Positions 16,350 to 22,416 of a stretch of DNA of 23,896 nucleotides are shown here, piece after piece. The position numbers were made by a program, and so were the translations under genes. Under the pieces are notes generated by a model. The model made no database searches. It had not been told where the DNA came from and was given only the letters and a program-made list of their open reading frames with translations. Within the stretch, counting starts at the first letter, position 1; every line of letters starts with the position of its first letter. The stretch covers positions 1 through 23,896 of the forward strand of contig CABSJA010000027.1 in NCBI GenBank assembly GCA_902477915.1. Reading direction: 5' to 3'. The stretch comes from an uncultured Veillonella sp. (GTDB taxonomy: Bacteria; Bacillota; Negativicutes; Veillonellales; Veillonellaceae).

Positions 16350-17776
16350 TGGCTAAATTGTGGGGCGGGCGTTTCACAAAAGGCACTGATAAAGCGGTAG
16401 AGGATTTTACATCCTCTATCGCTTTTGATGCGCGGATGTACGCCGAAGATATTGCAGGTAGTAAAGCACATGCTACAATGCTGGCAAAACAAAATATTAT
16501 CTCCGACGCAGATCGGGACGCTATTGTTGAGGGCTTAACAAAGATAAAAGGCCAAATCGATAAAGGGGAGTTCCCATTCTCCGTGGCTCTTGAAGATATT
16601 CATATGAATATTGAAAAGCGCCTAACAGATGATATTGGTGAAGCCGGTGGCCGCTTACATACCGGCCGTAGCCGTAATGACCAATGCGCAGTAGATTTGC
16701 ACATGTACGTGCGTAAAGCCGTAGTAGAAATGGGCGAGCTTATCGTAGATATGCAAAAAGCCCTCATCGAAACAGCTGAAAAATACAGCGATGTTATCAT
16801 GCCTGGCTATACGCATTTACAACGGGCACAACCTGTATTGTTCGGTCATCATATGATGGCATACTTCTCTATGCTAGAACGCGACTTTGACCGTTTGTTG
16901 ATGGTCTTCAAACACGCAGACATCATGCCACTTGGTGCAGGGGCCTTAGCTGGTTCTACGTACGGTATTGATCAAACCTATACGCAAAAGCTACTCGGCT
17001 TCTCTCGTATTTACGAAAATAGTATGGATGCCGTATCTGACCGTGACTATGTAGTTGAATTCTTGTCCTTTGCATCTCTTGTGATGATGCATTTGAGCCG
17101 TCTTAGCGAAGAATTGATTTTGTGGTCTACCAATGAGTTTAACTTCATTGAACTTGATGATGCTCATTGCACAGGCTCTAGCATTATGCCACAAAAGAAA
17201 AATCCTGACGTATGTGAACTCGTTCGTGGTAAAACAGGTCGTACCTATGGCCACTTGTTAGGTTTATTAACTACATTAAAAGGCTTGCCACTTACATATA
17301 ATAAAGATATGCAAGAGGATAAAGAGGGCATTTTTGATGCTATCGATACAGTACACTTTGCATTGTCCATTAATGCGGCTATGGTCCGTGGTATGAAGGT
17401 CAATGGGGCGCATATGAAAGCTGTCCTCGATGATGACTTCTCTAATGCTACAGATATGGCCGATTACCTTGCGAAAAAAGGCGTTCCATTCCGTGAAGCT
17501 CATGAAATCGTAGGTAATGCTGTACATCATTGCATTGAAAAAGGTTGTGTATTGCTTGATTTATCCGTTGAGGACTTCAAAGCTATCTCACATCATTTTG
17601 ATGCAGATATCCTTGATGCCATTTCCATCGAAGCTTGCGTAGCTGGTCGTAATAACTATTCTGGTACTGCTCCAGAATGTGTGGAAAGACAACGTAGCAA
17701 TGGTAAAGCTGTTATCGCTGGAGAAGAAAAACAAATTGCTCAGTGGAAAGCAATTGTAGAATCTGTGCAAGCATAA
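16349..17776 (+). CDS. argH: Argininosuccinate lyase
   Basis: ArgH cleaves argininosuccinate to arginine and fumarate, the final step of arginine synthesis. The 475 residues match the fumarase/aspartase superfamily: GGRLHTGRSRNDQ at about 100-112, GYTHLQRAQP at 153-162, and the signature GSSIMPQKKNPD at 276-287 with the catalytic serine loop. The ATG overlaps the argG stop codon by one base. A long hairpin terminator follows about 100 bases downstream. Length and motifs separate it from adenylosuccinate lyase and fumarase. Confidence 0.97.
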   Translation: MAKLWGGRFTKGTDKAVEDFTSSIAFDARMYAEDIAGSKAHATMLAKQNIISDADRDAIVEGLTKIKGQIDKGEFPFSVALEDIHMNIEKRLTDDIGEAGGRLHTGRSRNDQCAVDLHMYVRKAVVEMGELIVDMQKALIETAEKYSDVIMPGYTHLQRAQPVLFGHHMMAYFSMLERDFDRLLMVFKHADIMPLGAGALAGSTYGIDQTYTQKLLGFSRIYENSMDAVSDRDYVVEFLSFASLVMMHLSRLSEELILWSTNEFNFIELDDAHCTGSSIMPQKKNPDVCELVRGKTGRTYGHLLGLLTTLKGLPLTYNKDMQEDKEGIFDAIDTVHFALSINAAMVRGMKVNGAHMKAVLDDDFSNATDMADYLAKKGVPFREAHEIVGNAVHHCIEKGCVLLDLSVEDFKAISHHFDADILDAISIEACVAGRNNYSGTAPECVERQRSNGKAVIAGEEKQIAQWKAIVESVQA

Positions 17777-17820
17777 TTGCTTTAGTAAGCCTAATGTTTT
17801 GATTTAGGGCTACATCCTGT

Positions 17821-17855
17821 ACAAGAGTAACATTCAAAGTAATAGTTACTCTTGT
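17821..17855 (+). promoter_or_regulatory. Hairpin downstream of argH
   Basis: ACAAGAGTAAC pairs perfectly with GTTACTCTTGT around a 13-base loop. No T run follows. It precedes the real terminator and may protect the 3' end of the argGH message. Confidence 0.6.
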
Positions 17856-17872
17856 GACATTGAAAATTTAAG

Positions 17873-17945
17873 ATCGATATACATATAAGTCTTATGTTAA
17901 AGTGCTTTATATTAACCTTTAAGCTTATGTGTATATCGATTTTTT
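17873..17945 (+). terminator. Terminator of argGH
   Basis: A 17-bp stem (17873-17889 with 17924-17940, one G-T wobble) is followed by five T. Its 34-base loop can itself fold into a small hairpin (GTTAA / TTAAC). Confidence 0.8.
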
Positions 17946-18281
17946 ATTTGAATGATAGATAATTTCTAGAAAAGAGTTATTCTAATTGATAAATTACTAT
18001 TAAAATGGTGTAAATTTATGTACGCATACAGTGGACTGCGCAAAAACAATAGTCTTGTACTAGGACACTATAACCATGATAGATAGTAAAAATCACATAT
18101 ATACACAGAATAAAATGGGGTAAAAATACACCCTGTCATTGTTAAAATGAGTTCTGTTCGTTTTAGATGATAAATTAACTATAATTTATTCAATTCGTGT
18201 AATAATGCTTGTCCGCCAATAAAGTACTTTCATTTTGGGTTCATAGGTGTTATTATTTAATTCGTAATAAGAATAACAACG

Positions 18282-18385
18282 GTAAATTCACATTCAAGCC
18301 CATCACAGCACGAACTGAATTTACTTAGCGGTATATTATATTTAAGTGAATTATGGACGAGAAAAAATTCACCTTTTGAAAGGGG
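18282..18385 (+). promoter_or_regulatory. Structured leader of potE with alternative pairings
   Basis: Four related segments occur: GTAAATTCA (18282-18290), TGAATTTAC (18316-18324), GTGAATT (18346-18352) and AATTCAC (18366-18372). The first pair and the last pair form separate perfect stems, but segment 1 can also pair with 3, and 2 with 4. The last segment ends seven bases before the AAAGGGG ribosome binding site, and CCTT at 18372-18376 can cover it. This suggests translational control. No known riboswitch class was recognised. Confidence 0.45.
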
Positions 18386-18393
18386 ATTGATAC

Positions 18394-19725
18394 ATGAAAA
18401 CCACCGCTAAAAAAATGTCTGTATTCCAGCTAACCACAATGGTAGCAGCCAATATGCTAGGAGCTGGGATCATTATGTTACCAACTAATTTGGCTCAAGT
18501 TGGTACTATTTCAGTTTTATCTTGGCTCGTGACAGCTGTGGGTGCGCTTTTACTAGCGTATATTTTTGCTCAAGCGGGTATGTTCTCCCAAATTAAAGGA
18601 GGCATGGGCGGTTATGCAGAACACCGCTTCGGTAAGACTGGACATTTTATGGCGAGCTATGCTTACAGCATATCTCTCATCATTGCTAATATCGCCATCG
18701 CGGTATCTGCCGTAGGTTATGGCGCAGCTTTCTTTGGTGTTGACCTTAATGCAACACAAACAAGCCAAGTAACAATTGTGCTTTTGTGGTTTGCAGCGAT
18801 TTTGAACTTCCGTGGTAATCGCTTCACAGGTCGACTCAGCAACATGACTATTTGGGGCTCTATTGTGCCGGTTTTATTAATTGGTACAATCGGCTGGTAT
18901 TGGTTTGATCCGTCTATTTATTGGGCGGCTTGGAACCCAAATGATCTTCCGTTTTACGATGCAGTAAAACAATCCATTTCCCTCACTTTGTGGGGCTTCC
19001 TAGGATTTGAGTCCGCAGCGGCTAATGCAGATGCTGTTGAGAATCCAAAGAAAAACGTACCTATCGCTACTGTGGCAGGTACATTAGCAGTGGCAGTGGT
19101 TTACATCTTGTCCACGAATGTTATGGCAGGTATCGTGCCTAACATTGACTTGTTAAATTCTAATGCACCATTTGGTTTGACATTTGTATACATGTTTAAT
19201 GATACAATTGCAGACATCGTTATGGCTGCAATGGTTATTTCTTGCTTTGGCGCTTTGCTTTGCTGGCAATTCACATTGTCTCGCGTATTCAAAAGCGCAG
19301 CGGAAAATGGTTACTTCCCTAAAGTATTTGCTCGTGTAAATAGCAAAGATGCTCCTGTTCGTGGCGTATTCATTTTACTCGCTGTTGAAACATTACTTAC
19401 ATTGTTCACTGCTAGCGACTCCTTACGTGAGCAATTTGAAATCTTAGTAAACTTAGCGGTTGTAACTAACGTAGTACCGTATGTATTGTGCATCTTGGCA
19501 GTACCTACAATGATGCGTATGGCTGGTGTAGCTGAAAGCCGTATTAAACGTTCCAACTACGTGTTCGGCGCAGGCGTTATCTACTGTTTATATGCAATTT
19601 ACGCATGTGGCTTTGATGCTATGGTAGGTAGTGCAGTAGCGGTAAGCATCGGTTTCGTGATCTATGTTTTGCGTAAAGCGTGGACTACACGCAAAGCGCA
19701 CCGCTTACAACAAAGTATCGATTAA
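18394..19725 (+). CDS. potE: PotE-like putrescine/ornithine antiporter
   Basis: This inner-membrane amino-acid/polyamine carrier of the APC family has 443 residues and about twelve membrane segments. Long stretches match E. coli PotE as I recall it: MLGAGIIMLPTNLAQVGTIS near the start, GGMGGYAEHRFGKTGHFMA, LWGFLGFESAAANADAVENP, STNVMAGIVPN, and LVNLAVVTNVVPY. PotE exchanges ornithine for putrescine, or takes up putrescine with protons. A strong AAAGGGG ribosome binding site lies eight bases upstream. No ornithine decarboxylase gene (speF/speC) is adjacent, unlike E. coli; argGH lie upstream, which keeps it within arginine/ornithine metabolism. CadB- or ArcD-like exchange is a less likely alternative. 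Confidence 0.87.
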   Translation: MKTTAKKMSVFQLTTMVAANMLGAGIIMLPTNLAQVGTISVLSWLVTAVGALLLAYIFAQAGMFSQIKGGMGGYAEHRFGKTGHFMASYAYSISLIIANIAIAVSAVGYGAAFFGVDLNATQTSQVTIVLLWFAAILNFRGNRFTGRLSNMTIWGSIVPVLLIGTIGWYWFDPSIYWAAWNPNDLPFYDAVKQSISLTLWGFLGFESAAANADAVENPKKNVPIATVAGTLAVAVVYILSTNVMAGIVPNIDLLNSNAPFGLTFVYMFNDTIADIVMAAMVISCFGALLCWQFTLSRVFKSAAENGYFPKVFARVNSKDAPVRGVFILLAVETLLTLFTASDSLREQFEILVNLAVVTNVVPYVLCILAVPTMMRMAGVAESRIKRSNYVFGAGVIYCLYAIYACGFDAMVGSAVAVSIGFVIYVLRKAWTTRKAHRLQQSID

Positions 19726-19746
19726 CTGAATATCTCTCGTCTTATT

Positions 19747-19778
19747 AGAGGCTGTTACTAGGTAATAGCCTCTTTTTT
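19747..19778 (+). terminator. Intrinsic terminator of potE
   Basis: GAGGCTGTTAC pairs with GTAATAGCCTC (one wobble) around a TAG loop, followed by TCTTTTTT. It starts about 20 bases after the stop codon. Confidence 0.9.
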
Positions 19779-19780
19779 GT

Positions 19781-19835
19781 ATGTAATTTAAATCGTTACA
19801 TGTATTTTAAACCGTTGTATGTATTTTAACCGTAT
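19781..19835. repeat. 19-bp imperfect tandem repeat
   Basis: ATGTAATTTAAATCGTTAC (19781-19799), ATGTATTTTAAACCGTTGT (19800-19818) and a partial ATGTATTTTAACCGTAT (19819-19835) follow each other head to tail. The function is unknown. Confidence 0.7.
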
Positions 19836-19911
19836 ATGGGGTTCAGCTTTTTGGGTAGACTTATCCTTTGATCGTTGAGTTACTGGATACGTATTAGGAG
19901 GAGATTAATAA

Positions 19912-19998
19912 ATGCTTATTTTATATAAAGAAATATTATATGGCCCTTTATTATCACATTTTTTAATATATATACATCTATATACAGTCTATGCTTGA
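19912..19998 (+). CDS. Possible 28-residue hydrophobic small protein
   Basis: A short frame encodes 28 residues starting MLILYKEILYGPLLSHFLIY and ending IHLYTVYA. GGAGGAG lies eight bases before the ATG, an unusually good ribosome binding site for an intergenic region. The peptide is rich in Leu, Ile, Tyr and has one central hydrophobic stretch, so it might sit in the membrane, in the manner of small stress or toxin peptides. No promoter, terminator or antisense RNA could be assigned. It could also be the 5' stub of a lost gene. I do not recognise it. Confidence 0.35.
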   Translation: MLILYKEILYGPLLSHFLIYIHLYTVYA

Positions 19999-20110
19999 AA
20001 AATTATATATATAAAGGTATTTTTAGGGGTTTATACATAAAATTGACAATTATCACTAATCGATATTTTTTATTAGTATAAAAATTATATTGATTTTATT
20101 GAATATAATG

Positions 20111-20127
20111 ATACCCCTAAGGGGTAT
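20111..20127. promoter_or_regulatory. Candidate CsoR/RcnR-type operator palindrome
   Basis: ATACCCCTAAGGGGTAT is a perfect inverted repeat (8 bp arms, one central base). TACCCC-spacer-GGGGTA is the known operator style of CsoR-family repressors. It ends six bases before the -35 box of the promoter for the riboswitch-controlled transporter. A related half-site (TTAGGGGT) lies near 20023-20030. The palindrome is certain; the regulator is inferred. Confidence 0.55.
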
Positions 20128-20132
20128 GCGTA

Positions 20133-20161
20133 TTGTAAACATAATATTAATATAGTATATT
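20133..20161 (+). promoter_or_regulatory. Promoter of the nik-type operon
   Basis: TTGTAA and TATATT are separated by 17 bases. Transcription would start near 20168, just upstream of the riboswitch. The CsoR-type palindrome lies immediately upstream. Confidence 0.55.
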
Positions 20162-20190
20162 TATAATCGATAAAAATGAATAAACTAATG

Positions 20191-20343
20191 AGTGTCGGTA
20201 TTACCGAGCGTAAAAGAGGAAAATGGGTGGAAATCCCATACTATGCAAATAGCTGTAATGAGGAGCAAGGTTTCATTATAGGGTCACTGGGAAACTGGGA
20301 AGGCCGAAATATTGCGATGAATCATGAGTCAGAAAGCCTGCTC
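20191..20343 (+). ncRNA. Cobalamin (adenosylcobalamin) riboswitch
   Basis: The conserved blocks of the B12 aptamer appear in order. These are a CGGTATTACCG stem, AAAAGAGGAA, GGGTGGAAATCCC (the P3-like GGTGaAAATCC element), AGCTGTAATGAGGAGC, CACTGGGAAACTGGGAAGGC, GCGATGA, and GAGTCAGAAAGCCTGC (the B12-box-like end). A Rho-independent terminator follows about 40 bases later. Binding of cobalamin should favour termination and turn off the downstream ABC importer. Exact ends are approximate. Confidence 0.88.
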
Positions 20344-20379
20344 TAAATGTATGGTATTGTACATACTATACTTAATTTA

Positions 20380-20406
20380 GGTTAGTCAGGTGGACTAACC
20401 TTTTTT
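20380..20406 (+). terminator. Riboswitch expression-platform terminator
   Basis: GGTTAGTC (20380-20387) and GACTAACC (20393-20400) form a perfect 8-bp stem with an AGGTG loop, followed by six T. Lying between the B12 aptamer and nikB with no gene before it, it is best read as a conditional attenuator. Confidence 0.88.
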
Positions 20407-20507
20407 GTCGTTTTCCTATATGCACCTCTGCTATATCGGGAGAAATAAGCATATTAGTTGTTCATTTAGATTATTGTAGTATTTAGAGAGTATAGGAGGA
20501 GGCGCCT

Positions 20508-21446
20508 ATGGGCAAACGCTTTGCTAAACAGCTAGGTCAATTCATTGTTACACTGTTTGGCATTACTTTTTTAACATTTTGTCTCACTTATTTAGCACCA
20601 GGCGATCCAGTAACGATGTTACTAGAAACGGCAGATACAATTGTATCTCAAGAGCTTATTGATGAAACGCGTGCGCAACTCGGCTTAGATAAACCGTTCT
20701 TAGTACAATATGCTAATTGGGTTGTAAATGCTGCACACGGTGATTTGGGCATGAGTTACTCTGCTAAAAAGCCTGTTGTAGATCGTATGTTGGAGGCTTT
20801 GCCAGGGACAGTTATGCTAGCAGGTACAGCATTAGTATTTACATTGCTCTATGCATTGCCAGCAGGGATTATAAGCGCCTTAAATCGAAACAAATGGATC
20901 GACTATCTGTTGCGCGCTGCTTCATTTATAGGCGTGTCTATGCCATCATTCTGGTTAGGCCTTGTACTGATTTATATCTTTGGCCTTAAATTAGGACTTG
21001 TTCCTATTGCATCTTCTCGTGTAACTCCTATCGGTGTAATTCTACCAGCCGTTACATTAGCTGTTGTAGTCGGGTCCAAGTACATGCGCCAAGTTCGTCT
21101 CGTTATTCTTGAAGAAATGCAAAAGGATTATGTTATCGGCGCACGTGCTCGTGGTGTCAGTGAGATGAAGATTTTATTCGGTCATATTTTGCCAAATGCC
21201 GTCTTGCCACTCATCACTATTCTTGGTGTTCTCATCGGTTGGCTATTAGGCGGTGTAGCAGTTGTAGAAATGGTGTTCTCTTGGCCTGGCTTAGGGAACA
21301 TGGCAGTATATGCTATTACCATGCGCGACTACCCATTGATTGAAGGCTTTGTATTGTGGGTTGCTTTAGCCTATATGTGCATCAATGCATTAGTTGATGC
21401 GTCATATATCCTATTAGACCCTAGATTGAAAAGGGAGAGAGCATAA
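20508..21446 (+). CDS. nikB: ABC transporter permease, nickel/cobalt/peptide type (NikB/DppB family)
   Basis: This inner-membrane permease of a binding-protein-dependent importer has 312 residues and about six membrane segments. The N-terminus (FIVTLFGITFLTFCLTYLAPGDP) and the EAA loop (RARGVSEMKILFGHILPNAV) are typical of the NikB/DppB/OppB group. AGGAGGAG precedes the ATG. The stop codon overlaps the nikC start codon (TAATG). The upstream cobalamin riboswitch suggests a substrate tied to B12 supply, most likely cobalt or a cobalt/nickel complex, but members of this family also carry peptides, so the symbol is provisional. Confidence 0.85.
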   Translation: MGKRFAKQLGQFIVTLFGITFLTFCLTYLAPGDPVTMLLETADTIVSQELIDETRAQLGLDKPFLVQYANWVVNAAHGDLGMSYSAKKPVVDRMLEALPGTVMLAGTALVFTLLYALPAGIISALNRNKWIDYLLRAASFIGVSMPSFWLGLVLIYIFGLKLGLVPIASSRVTPIGVILPAVTLAVVVGSKYMRQVRLVILEEMQKDYVIGARARGVSEMKILFGHILPNAVLPLITILGVLIGWLLGGVAVVEMVFSWPGLGNMAVYAITMRDYPLIEGFVLWVALAYMCINALVDASYILLDPRLKRERA

Positions 21447-22267
21447 TGGCAGAATTTATTCAAAAACATAAACTGTTCTCTTTCTATAGCGCCTTGATGA
21501 TTGTGGTAGTTCTCATAGCTATATTTGCACCATGGCTTGCTCCGGGTGATGCTTTTAGCTCAAATCTGAGTCAAGCATTACAAGCGCCAAGTAGTCAACA
21601 TTGGTTTGGTACAGATAAGCTTGGTCGTGATGTATTGTCTCGCATCATTTATGGTACACAGTTATCCTTGTTTATGGGTGTCAGTATCGTTGTTATCATG
21701 GTAAGCATTGGTACTATTATCGGTGCCGTTGCCGGTTATTTCGGCGGGAAAATCGAAATGGTCCTCATGCGTCTTGCGGACATTATGCTATCCTTCCCGG
21801 GCGTAGTATTAGCCATTGCTATTGCTGGTATTTTGGGTGGTAGCATTGTGAATACGATTATAGCGTTATCTGTAGTTGGTTGGGCAAAATATGCTCGTCT
21901 TGTACGGTCTATGACGTTGAAAGTTCGCGGTGAAGAGTATGTAACGGCGGCTGTCATGATGGGGGCCTCTACAACGACTATTCTAAGACGTCATATCATT
22001 CCCAATATCCTTCCTCTTGTTGTTACAACAGGGGCACTTGATATTGGGGCTATCATGATTGAAGTAGCAGGTCTTTCCTTCCTTGGATTTGGTGCTCAAC
22101 CACCAACACCAGAATGGGGCCTTATGCTTAACGAAGGTCGTCAATATTTACAAACCAGTCCATGGCTGATGGCCTTCCCTGGTATGTCCATCCTTATCGT
22201 AGTTGCTATCTTTAACCTTTGGTCTGATTCCTTGCGCGATGTAGTGGATCCTAAGAACCAAGGTTAG
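21446..22267 (+). CDS. nikC: ABC transporter permease, nickel/cobalt/peptide type (NikC/DppC family)
   Basis: This is the second membrane subunit, 273 residues. After the first membrane segment it has the DppC-type periplasmic signature HWFGTDKLGRDVLSRIIYGT (about 52-71), then the EAA loop (GASTTTILRRHIIPNILPLV) that contacts the ATPases, and the C-terminal LGFGAQPPTPEWGLML stretch. It starts one base inside the nikB stop codon. The two permeases would form the channel, with ATPases (not in the window) and the lipoprotein encoded next. Substrate assignment has the same uncertainty as nikB. Confidence 0.87.
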   Translation: MAEFIQKHKLFSFYSALMIVVVLIAIFAPWLAPGDAFSSNLSQALQAPSSQHWFGTDKLGRDVLSRIIYGTQLSLFMGVSIVVIMVSIGTIIGAVAGYFGGKIEMVLMRLADIMLSFPGVVLAIAIAGILGGSIVNTIIALSVVGWAKYARLVRSMTLKVRGEEYVTAAVMMGASTTTILRRHIIPNILPLVVTTGALDIGAIMIEVAGLSFLGFGAQPPTPEWGLMLNEGRQYLQTSPWLMAFPGMSILIVVAIFNLWSDSLRDVVDPKNQG

Positions 22268-22416
22268 TTACGTGTGATGCTTATTTATAGGTTGTGTTGT
22301 GAAAGTTGTTATATAAATAGGCGGTAATAAGGTTTTTCCATTATGACTATTGTAGATTGTAGTGGTCATGATGTGTATGTTTTATGTTTATATGTAATGG
22401 TACAAGGAGATTTTAC
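22268..22416 (+). other. Gap between permease and binding-protein genes with two hairpins
   Basis: An AT-rich 10-bp stem (22280-22289 with 22312-22321) and a second imperfect hairpin (22339-22373) lie here. Neither is followed by a T run, so they are not clear terminators. They could mark processing or stability differences between the permease and binding-protein parts of the message. Confidence 0.45.

Larger units (their letters stand above)
17777..18393. other. Intergenic region argH to potE
   Basis: This 617-base stretch holds no gene. It contains a perfect 11-bp hairpin (17821-17855), the argGH terminator (17873-17945), an AT-rich middle with no recognised element, and a structured leader just before potE (18282-18385). 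An ARG-box-like sequence (about 12 of 18 matches) lies near 18178-18196. The potE promoter could not be placed with confidence. Confidence 0.55.
19726..20507. other. Large regulatory intergenic region before the nik-type operon
   Basis: In order, these 782 bases hold the potE terminator, a 19-bp tandem repeat (19781-19835), a 28-codon micro-ORF with a strong ribosome binding site (19912-19998), an AT-rich stretch, a CsoR-type palindrome (20111-20127), a promoter (20133-20161), a cobalamin riboswitch (20191-20343) and its terminator (20380-20406). About 100 bases of leader without further recognised structure then lead to the nikB ribosome binding site. Confidence 0.7.

Noticed and set aside
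18115..18140. GGGGTA...TACACCC upstream of potE as a second CsoR site
   Set aside because: The arms are in the opposite order (G-rich first) and imperfect, unlike the TACCCC...GGGGTA style.
20043..20048. Perfect TTGACA as the nik operon promoter
   Set aside because: No -10-like box occurs at 16-18 bases; the sequence there is a T run.
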